Shown here: positions 35,055-44,095 of the stretch, piece after piece | How the letters are laid out: every line of letters starts with the position of its first letter | Numbering within the stretch: position 1 is the first letter of the stretch | Assembly: GCA_001587635.1 (NCBI GenBank) | Contig: LNJE01000001.1 | Span: 62,001-126,000, forward strand | DNA length: 64,000 bases | From: Methanofastidiosum methylothiophilum | GTDB lineage: Archaea; Methanobacteriota_B; Thermococci; Methanofastidiosales; Methanofastidiosaceae | Direction: 5' to 3' | The notes under the pieces: generated by a model | Told to the model about the DNA's origin: nothing | Database searches by the model: none | What the model saw: only the letters and a program-made list of their open reading frames with translations | Made by a program: the position numbers and the translations under genes

Positions 35055-35678
35055 ATGTTAGAATCGATAATTTCATCAATCGTATTAGGGATAACAGCAG
35101 GATTATGCCCTCTTAATCTTTTTTTTATTCTCCCTATTTTTCCAAAAGTCTTGGGAGAAAAGGCTCCACTAAATGCAATTATATTCTCATTGGGGGTTTC
35201 TACAATTTTCATACCCTTAGGATTGTTAAGTAATTTTGGAATTTCTTCAATAGTTAGCGCTGAGAATAAATACGGATTTCTGTTAGGGGCGGTAATTTCA
35301 ATTGTAATAGGATTAATTCTGCTAAGAGTAGTAAAGATTAGTTATATAATGTCAGTTAAAAAAGAAAAGAAGTTTTACGGTTCAACACCATACACTTATG
35401 GCATTTCATATGGATTGATTACCATAGCTAGGGCGGCCCCTCTTTTATTGTCGTTAGTTTCAATAGTATCTTTAGAAAAGAATATCCTGATAGTCTTAGC
35501 TTCTCTTCTAATTTATTCATTTTTAGTTGGCGCTCCACTAATCATTATCTCTTCAGTTTTCGGCCTAAAGAAAGTTGAAGATTTTGTTAAAAAATACTCT
35601 AAGACTTTAGATAGAATTAGTGGCATATTACTTATCTTAATTGGGGCTTATTATATATTCTTATTCCTCTATGGATAA
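35055..35678 (+). CDS. CcdA/DsbD-type membrane protein with a single motif Cys
   Basis: A 207-residue, six-helix protein of the CcdA/DsbD transmembrane family, which carries reducing power from thioredoxin to the outside. The first half has the expected motif GLCPLN at about residues 16-21. In the second half the equivalent place reads TIARAAPLLLS, with no Cys. Two Cys residues are needed for the usual thiol-disulfide relay, so this copy may work differently or need a partner. It is probably co-transcribed with ppsA, with no obvious functional link. Confidence 0.75.
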   Translation: MLESIISSIVLGITAGLCPLNLFFILPIFPKVLGEKAPLNAIIFSLGVSTIFIPLGLLSNFGISSIVSAENKYGFLLGAVISIVIGLILLRVVKISYIMSVKKEKKFYGSTPYTYGISYGLITIARAAPLLLSLVSIVSLEKNILIVLASLLIYSFLVGAPLIIISSVFGLKKVEDFVKKYSKTLDRISGILLILIGAYYIFLFLYG

Positions 35679-35709
35679 ATCGATATTTAAATGAATATAC
35701 GTTGGAGTA

Positions 35710-35725
35710 ATATTATATATAATAT
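35710..35725. repeat. AT-only palindrome upstream of the aminotransferase gene
   Basis: ATATTATATATAATAT is a perfect 16-bp palindrome. GTTCTA/TAGAAC arms further flank the region. It could be an operator or simply AT-rich promoter DNA; the low complexity makes chance plausible. Confidence 0.35.
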
Positions 35726-35833
35726 AGAACAATTTTTATAATTTATTTTAATTTTTAGTATTATGTTCTAATATAATAGATAAACTTAAATAGGAATATG
35801 TCATGCTTCAATTGCCAGGTAAAGGTGATACCA

Positions 35834-37021
35834 TTGAACGTTTCAGAAAGATCGTCCACGATTAGTTATGCAATTAGAGACGTAGTTGAATATGCAAGAA
35901 AACTTGAATTAAAGGGAGACAAGATATTAAAACTAAATATAGGAGATCCTCTGAAGTTTGATTTTAGGACTCCAGAGCCTATGGTAGATGCCATTATCAA
36001 TGCTGCTAAGAGTAACTTTAATGGTTATGAAGACTCTCTTGGAAATACAGAACTAAGACGAGTCATAGCAGAGAGAGAATCAAAAAATAACGGAAAAATA
36101 TACTTAGAGGATGTTGTCATAACATCAGGTGTGACTGAAGGGGTGAATTTAGTCTTTGGTGCAACTCTTGAATCTGGAGATGAAGTCTTAATTCCTGGGC
36201 CTGGATATCCAACTTACACAGCTTATGCTAATTTCTTTGGGGCAGTTCCAATTTCTTATAGAACTATAGAAGAAGAAGGTTGGGACATTGATGTTGAAGA
36301 TTTAAGATCCAAAATAACCGATAGGACTAGGTGCATAGTCATAATTAATCCAAACAATCCTACTGGTGCTACATACTCTAAAAAGAATTTAAGGGAAATA
36401 CTTGATATCGCATTAGAACATGATTTATTTATAATATCTGATGAGATTTATGATAGAATCACTTTTAACGATTCTTTTGTTAGCCCAGCATCTATGACGG
36501 ATGAAGTTCCTATATTGACATTTAACGGTATTTCAAAGATTTACCTTGCCCCAGGTTGGAGAGTCGGGTATATTGCCTTCTATAATTGGGACACTCTTTC
36601 TGATATAAAAGAAGGAATAATGAAGGAACTTCGGGCAAGAATAGCTGCAAATTCAGTGTGCCAGATGGGCGCTATTGAAGCCTATAAGAGCAGTGAAAAA
36701 TACGTGTTGGAAATGGTTTCAAAATTGAAAGAGAGAAGTGAATTCGCATACAAGAGACTAAATGAAATACCAGGAATAAGCACTACAAAACCAATGGGTA
36801 GTCTTTACATCTTTCCAAAAGTTGAGTTAGAAAATAGGTGGAAGGATGACAAAGAGTTTGTTTATGAATTCTTAAGGATGAAAAAAGTTCTTTTAGTTCA
36901 CGGAAGTGGATTCTGCCCTATTTATGGTAAGGATCATTTTAGATCTGTCTTTCTCCCCCCTGTTGATATGATGGAAGAAGCTTTCACAAGACTTGAAGAT
37001 TTTATGAAGAGCAAAAAATGA
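35834..37021 (+). CDS. Class I aminotransferase, alanine aminotransferase (AlaT) type
   Basis: A PLP enzyme interconverting amino acids and 2-oxo acids, most like archaeal AlaT (alanine/glutamate). NIGDPLKFDF near the N-terminus, PGPGYPTYTAY, IINPNNPTGA, IISDEIYDRI and the PLP-lysine site FNGISKIYLAPGWRVGY are present. The start is TTG 35834 with GGTGA 5 nt upstream, matching the short N-terminus usual in the family; an in-frame ATG at 35798 would add 12 unlikely residues. Exact amino-acid preference is inferred by resemblance only. Confidence 0.88.
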   Translation: MNVSERSSTISYAIRDVVEYARKLELKGDKILKLNIGDPLKFDFRTPEPMVDAIINAAKSNFNGYEDSLGNTELRRVIAERESKNNGKIYLEDVVITSGVTEGVNLVFGATLESGDEVLIPGPGYPTYTAYANFFGAVPISYRTIEEEGWDIDVEDLRSKITDRTRCIVIINPNNPTGATYSKKNLREILDIALEHDLFIISDEIYDRITFNDSFVSPASMTDEVPILTFNGISKIYLAPGWRVGYIAFYNWDTLSDIKEGIMKELRARIAANSVCQMGAIEAYKSSEKYVLEMVSKLKERSEFAYKRLNEIPGISTTKPMGSLYIFPKVELENRWKDDKEFVYEFLRMKKVLLVHGSGFCPIYGKDHFRSVFLPPVDMMEEAFTRLEDFMKSKK

Positions 37022-37062
37022 AATATAGATAATTATTTATATTTTAGTTCCCAATATATAGT

Positions 37063-37422
37063 ATGCGGGCCACAGATCCACAAATCCTTGAAGCCATTAA
37101 GAGTGTTCTAAAAAAAGACACCACAATTCATTCACAGAAAGAGCTATTTGAAAAAGTTAAAAAAAAGCTATCAAATAATGAAGAAGTTCAAATATCTGCT
37201 GAGAGGATAAGAAGAATTGCCAAAAAAAACGGTATTAGAATTCAAGTCCACTCAAGGAAAGGTAAAGAAATAAAGACTTGTCCTTTTTGTAATAATGAAT
37301 TTCAAGATATACTTTCTGAAGATCTTTTTGGAAAATCAACAGTGATTGGCAAATTATGTAAAAATTGTAAGTTTGAAATAGGGGTTGGTAGAAGCCCAGC
37401 AAGATATATATTTAGAAAATAA
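37063..37422 (+). CDS. Conserved archaeal helix-turn-helix/zinc-ribbon protein
   Basis: The first 70 residues are helical and basic with a winged-helix look (ISAERIRRIAKKNGIRIQVHSRKGKE). They are followed by a four-Cys zinc site, CPFCNN and CKNC about 27 residues apart. Nucleic acid binding is likely; no specific family name is claimed. The ATG has no ribosome site, but TATTTATATTTT is centred 25 nt upstream, so the mRNA is probably leaderless. It converges with the AI-2E-family permease gene. Confidence 0.7.
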   Translation: MRATDPQILEAIKSVLKKDTTIHSQKELFEKVKKKLSNNEEVQISAERIRRIAKKNGIRIQVHSRKGKEIKTCPFCNNEFQDILSEDLFGKSTVIGKLCKNCKFEIGVGRSPARYIFRK

Positions 37423-37429
37423 AAAAGGC

Positions 37430-38443
37430 CTATAATCTAAAAAATCTTCTTTTGTAAACATTTTCTTTTATCAGCGCTTCTGCTACAGCCTTTAGGAGGC
37501 CTATAATGATAGGTCCATAAAGAAGTCCTATTGGGCCAAGCATATATAATCCCCCTAATACCCCAACAAGTACTATGAAAGGATGAAGTTGATTCTCATG
37601 TTTACAAAACTTGGGGTATATGCAATAATTGTATAAAATTTCTAATATCACAGCTCCGTAGATTAGTAGTAAAACTCCTTTGATATAATTACCAAGAAAT
37701 AAATGGTAAATCCCAAGAGGGATAAAGATAGTCCATGAGCCTACGATTGGAAGGAAGGATGCAAGCCCCACCAAAAGGCCTAACAAAAAAGAATATTGGA
37801 CGCCTAAAACATAAAAACCTATAATAGAGAGTAATCCAGTAATCAATGCACTCATTATATTTCCATACATTAGCTCCTCCATTACCCCATTTATAGGTTG
37901 AAGTATCTCATGTATATCTTTGTAGTATGAAGGGGGAAGTGCTTTTCTAACAAAATTTTCAATAGAAGCTCTTTCAGACAAAAAGTAATAAAGTGAAAGC
38001 ATAAGTATTACTAAATTTAACAAAGTCATATGCAGCTGACCCATAGTTTTTGAAAATAAGACTGTTATATCGATAATCTGGGGGAAAAATTCTAAAATCA
38101 GTTTATGTAATGGAGATTCAGGCATATACAATCCAAAAAGTTTTAGTATAGTTAAATAAGAGTGTGTCCTGAATATCTCAATTAATAAATCAAGCTCTTC
38201 AAGAGCTTTAAAGAATGCATATAACAATGTAACTAGGATTGGTGCCGATACAAAAAGAGTTGTAAATGCTGCGGAGAGATTATTACTTTTTGTTTTTTCA
38301 TATATTTTATTATAAACAGGAAGGAATGTATAAGCAAGAACAAGGCCTCCTATCAGCCCAGGGATAACAGGATAAACTAGATATACGCCTAATAGGATAA
38401 TCACTATAGCTATAATAATTTTAACATAAGAAGTTCTATCCAT
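37430..38443 (-). CDS. AI-2E-family (PerM/TqsA-like) membrane permease
   Basis: The 337-residue protein has about seven to eight hydrophobic helices and the family layout. Paired N-terminal helices are followed by a long loop region, then a C-terminal block with LGVQYSFLLGLLVGLASFLPIVGSW and the closing GPIGLLYGPIIIGLLKA. Members export small molecules or act as Na+/H+ antiporters; the cargo here is unknown. It is a monocistronic minus-strand gene. Confidence 0.87.
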   Translation of the reverse strand: MDRTSYVKIIIAIVIILLGVYLVYPVIPGLIGGLVLAYTFLPVYNKIYEKTKSNNLSAAFTTLFVSAPILVTLLYAFFKALEELDLLIEIFRTHSYLTILKLFGLYMPESPLHKLILEFFPQIIDITVLFSKTMGQLHMTLLNLVILMLSLYYFLSERASIENFVRKALPPSYYKDIHEILQPINGVMEELMYGNIMSALITGLLSIIGFYVLGVQYSFLLGLLVGLASFLPIVGSWTIFIPLGIYHLFLGNYIKGVLLLIYGAVILEILYNYCIYPKFCKHENQLHPFIVLVGVLGGLYMLGPIGLLYGPIIIGLLKAVAEALIKENVYKRRFFRL

Positions 38444-38515
38444 TGTTACTTATTTATTTGACTAATATTTAAGATTTACCTAAATCATAAAGTAAATTAA
38501 AAATAAATTGAATTA

Positions 38516-39355
38516 TCAATCAGTTGGGCACTCTTCTTCCCATGGCCTGATGCATTTTTTTAGTCCTTCGCACCATTTGTATCCGGCAGCTATTAGGCAT
38601 CCATGCTCGTCGACATCTCCACCGATTGTGCATGACTCTTCCCATGGCCTGATACATTTGTTCTTTACCTCACACCAAATGTAGCCAGCAGATCCTTTGC
38701 ATCCATGCTCATCAACGTCACCACCAATACTACATGTTTCTTCAAAAGGTCTGTAGCATTTTTTAGTGTATTCACACCATTTGTATCCGGCAGCTATTAG
38801 GCATCCGTGGGAGTCTCTATCGCCGCCTATTGGAGGCTTTGGTGGGTCTGGAACACATGATTCTTCCCATGGTCTGTAGCATTTTTGTTTGTATTCACAC
38901 CATTGATACCCTGCAGCTATTAGGCATCCGTGGGAGTCTCTATCGCCGCCTATTGGAGGCTTTGGTGGGTCTGGAACACATGATTCTTCCCAAGGTTTTA
39001 GGCATTTCTTCTTTAGTGTACACCATTCTTCCCCATCATCAATCAAACATCCATGGGCATCTTTACTTATTTCCTTAGAACAGTTCTCTTCCCATGGCCT
39101 GATGCATTTTTGCTTAATATCACACCAAATATATCCTGCACTTCCTATGCATCCGTGTACGTCTCTGTCACTTCCATATGGCTGAACACATTCTTCTGGT
39201 GGTTTGATACATTTTTGCATTGCGTTGCACCAAGAGTATCCGGAAGAAGTAATACACCCATGCTCATCTGTTATTCTTTTTGGAGTTTGGGCACAACCTA
39301 GTAAAAGTGAAACTATCACAATACTAAAAATCAGAATAATAAAATTCTTTTTCAT
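38516..39355 (-). CDS. Lipoprotein of seven tandem four-Cys repeats
   Basis: After a lipoprotein signal (LLLGC, acylated Cys at about residue 21) the whole protein is seven copies of one motif. Each copy reads D-x-H-G-C-x4-G-Y-x-W-C-x4-K-C-x-R-P-W-E-E-x-C, giving four Cys per unit (28 in all). Units 3, 4 and 5 are separated by a proline linker (VPDPPKPPIGGDRD); others by shorter Gly/Asp linkers. Single copies of similar wording occur at the ends of bacterial and archaeal exported proteins; an all-repeat protein is unusual. The Cys are probably disulfide-paired or metal-binding outside the cell. Function unknown. Confidence 0.85.
   Translation of the reverse strand: MKKNFIILIFSIVIVSLLLGCAQTPKRITDEHGCITSSGYSWCNAMQKCIKPPEECVQPYGSDRDVHGCIGSAGYIWCDIKQKCIRPWEENCSKEISKDAHGCLIDDGEEWCTLKKKCLKPWEESCVPDPPKPPIGGDRDSHGCLIAAGYQWCEYKQKCYRPWEESCVPDPPKPPIGGDRDSHGCLIAAGYKWCEYTKKCYRPFEETCSIGGDVDEHGCKGSAGYIWCEVKNKCIRPWEESCTIGGDVDEHGCLIAAGYKWCEGLKKCIRPWEEECPTD
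38791..38992. repeat. 79-bp perfect direct repeat, 123-bp period, inside the Cys-repeat gene
   Basis: Positions 38791-38869 and 38914-38992 are identical over 79 bp, offset by 123 bp (41 codons). The identity extends through third codon positions and the proline linker, so this is a recent unit duplication and not only conserved protein sequence. Confidence 0.9.
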
Positions 39356-39542
39356 CGGAAGTATCTAAATTAAGAAATATATAAGTGTTTTGATTAAATT
39401 TGCAGTGTTACATAATTCCGAACAATATAAATTGCACATATTCAAAGATAAATGATTGTTATTAGATAAATGACCTTAAAGTTTGCTTAAAAGAATTAAA
39501 TATATTGTTCTGATAATAGAAAATGGAAAAGAAAAAATTAAT

Positions 39543-41441
39543 TTATTTGATAACTAGAGTTAGATCAATTCTATCCCTTGGTCCTTTTCTTGAATATGTA
39601 GTTGTTTTTATCTGATAAGTTCCTTCCGGCACTTCGGGGGATATAGTTAGCGTTACAGTAAATGTTACAGTGTTATGGGCATTCACCTTCTTTAGCTGTG
39701 GCCCTACAGTATAAGAAACTCCATAGGGTAATCCTTCAAGCATTACCCCTACGTCTATTTGAGTTAGAAAGCTTTTATTTTTAACTTCGATTAGTATATC
39801 TTGTGTTCCTGGTGCAACTTCTAATGCAGTTATGGCCTTTCCGTCATGGATAACACTTGCACCTGATGAAACCATAGTCAATTGCTGTATGCTCACTCCC
39901 GGGAATAGTATAGGTTCTGGTAAAGGATTTTTTGCAAGTATTGTGACATCAGTTGATGTGGTTGAAGCGGATGAGAATGAATTTCCTGAAACTGCTCCAG
40001 TTCCAGTTGCATTGCCAGCGAAGTTGACTGTGCCGGCTGATCCAGCGGTGTAAGTCCATGAGAACGTTTGACTTCCGCCTGCAGCAATGTTTGCAGATGC
40101 GGGGGACGGCCCTGTTGAAAGAGCTGCAGAGCTTGTGCCGCCCAAAGTTAAAGATGAAGGTGCGACATTGTTTACAGTCTCTCCTCCTGTGTTATTTACT
40201 GTCATTGAAACAGTTATTGTCTGTCCTGGTGTGACGGTCGCAGGTGTTGCAGATATTGAGGATTGAAGTCGTCCGGGTATGCCTTCATATTTGATAAGAT
40301 AATAATCATAATCATTACTGCCCATGGAGCGCCCAACTACCAATATATTATTGAGTGAGTCTTTTGCAACTCCGTGAGCATAGTCTTCGTTTCCGCCATT
40401 ATAGGTTCTTTGCCATAGAACGTTACCAAGAGGATCATATTTCACTGTATAATAGTCCCAATTCACTCCATTATTAACGCTACCAGTAACTATAACGTTA
40501 TTTAAAGAATCAACTGTTACGTCGTTTATTTCTAAGAGCTCATTTGATGGTCGAGAACCTACTTTATTAAAATAATTGCTCCAAATTACGCTTCCCGTGG
40601 GGGTATATTTTATAGTATATACGGTATCGTTCGAACTTAATCGTCTAAAGCCAGTAACTATTATATTATTATTTAAATCAACTGCTACACTGCTCGCCCT
40701 GTTAATTGTACCTGCACTATACGTCCATGGCCCACCGATTAGTGTACCATCTGGGCCATATTTTAATGTAAGATAATTGTAAGTAGTACTCGTAAACTGA
40801 GATCGTCCGGTAATAATAACATTGTTATTAGAGTCTACTGCCACTCCACTAGCATAGTCATACCTCCCGCTGTCATATGCTTTTTCCCATAGGACTGTAC
40901 CATTCTCACTATATTTTATTGTATAGTAATCTGGATTATCTGAGCTATTTATTGAACTCCCAGTAACAATGACATTATTATTAGTGTCTACGGCAACAGC
41001 ATACGGATGATCTTCCCTCCCTCGATCATATCTTCTTTCCCAAATAACGTTACCAAGAGGATCGTATTTTATTGTGTAGTAATCCTTAGTCGTATCTGAA
41101 GAACCATCTCTTATGTATCCAGTAACAATGATATTGTTATTGGAATCTACAGCTACCCCATATGCCCTGTTACTGTTGAAATTTCCAAATCTTTTACCCC
41201 ATATTAAGTTACCATTTGAGTCATATTTAATTGTGTAGTAGCAATGATTAAAAGGCGAAGAAGTACTTTGCGATTTACCAGTAACGATCACATTATTATT
41301 AGAATCTACCGCAACAGAATAACCAACATCTATTCTTAAATTATCATAACGTCTTTCCCAAATTAAGTCCCCATCCGCACCATAAACATTAGATAACGAT
41401 AATATAAAAAAAAATATGAACAAAAAAGTAATTTTTTTCAT
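39543..41441 (-). CDS. Secreted SBBP-repeat beta-propeller protein with CARDB-like domain
   Basis: A signal peptide (about 1-21) is followed by about seven repeats of the form GxAVDSNNNVIVTG...YYTIKYDxxGNVIWERRY (about 22-385), the SBBP propeller motif. A second domain (about 390-500) has ATPATVTPGQTITVSMTVNN and NIAAGGSQTFSWTYTAGSAG, a CARDB-like wording common in bacterial exported proteins. A final beta-sandwich covers about 510-632. No C-terminal anchor is seen. The CARDB-like part is clearly richer in G+C than the flanking code (about half versus about a third), suggesting acquisition of that segment. Confidence 0.82.
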   Translation of the reverse strand: MKKITFLFIFFFILSLSNVYGADGDLIWERRYDNLRIDVGYSVAVDSNNNVIVTGKSQSTSSPFNHCYYTIKYDSNGNLIWGKRFGNFNSNRAYGVAVDSNNNIIVTGYIRDGSSDTTKDYYTIKYDPLGNVIWERRYDRGREDHPYAVAVDTNNNVIVTGSSINSSDNPDYYTIKYSENGTVLWEKAYDSGRYDYASGVAVDSNNNVIITGRSQFTSTTYNYLTLKYGPDGTLIGGPWTYSAGTINRASSVAVDLNNNIIVTGFRRLSSNDTVYTIKYTPTGSVIWSNYFNKVGSRPSNELLEINDVTVDSLNNVIVTGSVNNGVNWDYYTVKYDPLGNVLWQRTYNGGNEDYAHGVAKDSLNNILVVGRSMGSNDYDYYLIKYEGIPGRLQSSISATPATVTPGQTITVSMTVNNTGGETVNNVAPSSLTLGGTSSAALSTGPSPASANIAAGGSQTFSWTYTAGSAGTVNFAGNATGTGAVSGNSFSSASTTSTDVTILAKNPLPEPILFPGVSIQQLTMVSSGASVIHDGKAITALEVAPGTQDILIEVKNKSFLTQIDVGVMLEGLPYGVSYTVGPQLKKVNAHNTVTFTVTLTISPEVPEGTYQIKTTTYSRKGPRDRIDLTLVIK

Positions 41442-41767
41442 CCTATTTAAATAAAATAAATCAATATATAAAGCTTATTAACAATAATGCATGGTTGAAT
41501 AATTGTAGTACAATAAAAATAGGATAGATTTCTCCATATTTTTTCTGTACTTCATTTCCTAATTTGCTTAATTAGCAAAAATTTGACATTAATAAAAAAA
41601 ATAGTTTTAAAATAACTTTTTTTGTATACTAATTCTCTTGATATATACGCTTTCATTACATATGCATCTAAAATCTCACTTGTCTTGACATTAATTATAC
41701 TCATGTGCTATATAAAATACAAAAACACACATTATCTGTTATTTCTGACATAATCATCTAGCCCAAC
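41442..41767. other. Intergenic region of 326 bp without a recognisable gene
   Basis: Very AT-rich. The only structure I see is the short inverted repeat TTTGCT-TAATT-AGCAAA near 41566-41582. TATA-like stretches near the left end lie upstream of the minus-strand SBBP gene. No RNA gene or small reading frame is supported. Confidence 0.6.
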
Positions 41768-44095
41768 TTAAACACAGCCATTGGCCTTAATTTTTTCAAG
41801 TAAAAATATGGCTCCTTTTTTATCCATTGGTTTGTTGTCATTCCCACATTTTGGTGAGTATATGCATGATGGGCATCCTACGCTACAATTACATTCTTCT
41901 ACCAACTCTAAAGAAGTTCCAACTATTTCATTAAATAATTCATATGCCTTTTCAGAAAGCCCAATCCCTCCNTCAAATCCATCNTATATGAATACTGTAG
42001 GCTTTCCNGTAGAGGGATGAAAGTTTGTTGATATNCCTCCAATATCCCACCTGTCACACATCACATGAAATGGCATAATGCCAATCATAGCATGTTCTAT
42101 CCCGTGGAGAGCNCCTCCAAAAATTTCTTTCCTTATATCAANGTTCTTTCTTTTAATAAGCATTTCTAGAATATCNTCTTCTTTGGATCTCTTTTCCCAT
42201 AATTCTTCCTCTACTGAACATGGAAAAGTAAACCAAAATCCNACTGTATCAAATTCAAGAGGNGGNAAGTAAATATTTTTATACCCAATTGTACTGTCNC
42301 CCTTCATAATCTTNTATGCATTGTANTTTTCTGTAACTTTAAGATGGCCAACAAACAATTCTAAATTACCAATTGATTTTTTNTCAATTATATCAATAAC
42401 AGAAACAAANCTTTCTTTTAGCACCTGGGTATAAAAGTCAACATCGGTCTTATTTACTTTNATTATNCATTTTTTTAAGTCCATTGAGTCNACAATGTAT
42501 GTCTCACCTTGGTGAAGTAAAACTGCACCTTCATGCGCCTCCCTATAGGCTTGCCCCCTATCCATAGTTTCAAGAGTTTTATTCNGNTGCATCACTTTGA
42601 ATATATCACTTGAAATGCTATCAAGGCTTACGACCATTGAGGCGCTNTTTGAGCCAGAATAAATCCATCCATTTGGTGTTTCTTTGNCAAGGGATTCANT
42701 CTTTANCTCATCTAATACTTGGGGCAAATATCCNCCCAAATATTTCTTGTCCCTATCTAAAACTATTGGCAGTTCAGAGGAGGCACACATTGTATGCCCA
42801 AAGAGAATATAGGGATTGGAAAGATCGATTATGGCATGNTCATGGGATTTTCCAAAAAACATTTCAGGATGCCTCATAAAATACTGNTCCAGCTGATTTT
42901 GAAANGCAACAAGTGTTGCAACTGAATCGCTAGCACCCCTGCCAGCCCTTCCAGCCTGTTGCCATGTAGATATNATTGTTCCTGGGTATCCAGAGATAAT
43001 GACGCTATCAAGACCCCCTATATCAATTCCAAGTTCAAGAGCATTTGTTGAGGTCACTCCCTTGATAACCCCATTTTTAAGGCCATTTTCAATCCTCCTN
43101 CNCTCTTCTGGCAAATAACCTGCCCTNTANGCCATTATCTTATCTTTTAGATGTTCCTCAGAATTATCAAGAGACTCTTTAGACCATCGTGCAATTAGTT
43201 CTGACATTTTNCTAGATACGGTAAAGCACAATGTTTGGAGNCCTTCTCTTATGAAAAATAGAAAAAGTCTTTTTGATTCCTGATGNGTNGATAGATAATC
43301 CCCATTTTTATAAGGATTGTAAAAAATNAAGTATTTTTTACCCTTGGGAGAGCCATCTTCTGATATCAGTTTGTATTTTAATCCGGTGAGNTTTTCAGCA
43401 AACTCAATAGGATTTGCTAACGTGGCNGTAGAAATAATNAACTGTGGACTAGATCCATAATATTCACATACCCTTTCTATCCTTCTTATTAGTAGGGAAA
43501 CGTTTGATCCAAAAACTCCACGATANATATGGGCCTCATCTAAAACNATAAATTTTAGATTAGANAAAAAGTGCTGCCACTTATAGTTCCAAGGAAGGAT
43601 GTGGTGCATCTCATAAGGATTAGAAACTATTATCCTTGATTCATTTCTTATTTTTGGCCTTATTGNTGANGGAGTGTCNCCATCATAAACATTGGGATTT
43701 ACCCTGATCTCTGTTTCAGCCTCAAGGGCCCTTAANACTTTAAGCTGATCATTTGATAATGCTTTTGTGGGATATAGATAAAGGGCCGTTGCATNGNTNT
43801 CNTTTGATAAGAATTCAAAGATGGGAAGGTTAAATGCAAGCGTTTTGCCGGAAGCAGTTGGGGTTGTNATNACAATATTATTTCCTTTTCTTATCTCCTC
43901 TAGGCTCTCGCACTGATGTTTGTACAAACTGATATTTTTTCTCTCAAGATAGTCGCTAAGATTTATAGGCAGCTCTTCTTTGATTTCNCCATATATTGGT
44001 TCTCTTTCTTCTAAAAGTTCAACNTGTGCAATATTTCTATCAAAAGAAGAATCTTTCCTTAATTTGAANAGTATATTTTCAATCACTTGCTCCAT
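41768..44095 (-). CDS. mrfA: MrfA/Hrq1-type DEAD/DEAH helicase with DUF1998 domain
   Basis: Helicase motifs are visible: TPTASGKTLAFNLP, the DEAH motif in VLDEAH, ATLANP, TSTNALELGIDIGGLD and QQAGRAGRG. The C-terminus has the DUF1998 Cys set CNCSVGCPSCIYSPKC. This architecture is that of Bacillus MrfA (YprA) and fungal Hrq1, which act in repair of mitomycin-type DNA damage. The next gene upstream encodes the MrfB-like nuclease and overlaps by 13 nt. About 60 ambiguous bases are scattered through the gene, so single residues are unreliable, but the frame is open throughout. Confidence 0.9.
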   Translation of the reverse strand: MEQVIENIXFKLRKDSSFDRNIAXVELLEEREPIYXEIKEELPINLSDYLERKNISLYKHQCESLEEIRKGNNIXXTTPTASGKTLAFNLPIFEFLSXXXXATALYLYPTKALSNDQLKXLRALEAETEIRVNPNVYDXDTXSXIRPKIRNESRIIVSNPYEMHHILPWNYKWQHFXSNLKFXVLDEAHXYRGVFGSNVSLLIRRIERVCEYYGSSPQXIISXATLANPIEFAEXLTGLKYKLISEDGSPKGKKYXIFYNPYKNGDYLXXHQESKRLFLFFIREXLQTLCFTVSXKMSELIARWSKESLDNSEEHLKDKIMXXRAGYLPEEXRRIENGLKNGVIKGVTSTNALELGIDIGGLDSVIISGYPGTXISTWQQAGRAGRGASDSVATLVXFQNQLXQYFMRHPEMFFGKSHXHAIIDLSNPYILFGHTMCASSELPIVLDRDKKYLXGYLPQVLDEXKXESLXKETPNGWIYSGSXSASMVVSLDSISSDIFKVMXXNKTLETMDRGQAYREAHEGAVLLHQGETYIXDSMDLKKXIXKVNKTDVDFYTQVLKEXFVSVIDIIXKKSIGNLELFVGHLKVTEXYNAXKIMKXDSTIGYKNIYXXPLEFDTXGFWFTFPCSVEEELWEKRSKEXDILEMLIKRKNXDIRKEIFGXALHGIEHAMIGIMPFHVMCDRWDIGXISTNFHPSXGKPTVFIXDGFXGGIGLSEKAYELFNEIVGTSLELVEECNCSVGCPSCIYSPKCGNDNKPMDKKGAIFLLEKIKANGCV

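Noticed and set aside
36181..36900. Kynurenine or aspartate aminotransferase in place of the AlaT type
   Set aside because: The N-terminal NIGDPLKFDF and overall wording fit archaeal AlaT better, although substrate cannot be proven from sequence.
39543..41441. Tandem repeats of VAVDSNNNVIVTG read as a mobile or CRISPR-like DNA repeat
   Set aside because: They are protein-level SBBP blades in one open frame with diverged DNA; no spacer pattern or mobile element signature is present.
41566..41582. Hairpin TTTGCT-TAATT-AGCAAA between the SBBP and mrfA genes
   Set aside because: A 6-bp stem in very AT-rich DNA is expected by chance, and no T-run or promoter context gives it a role.
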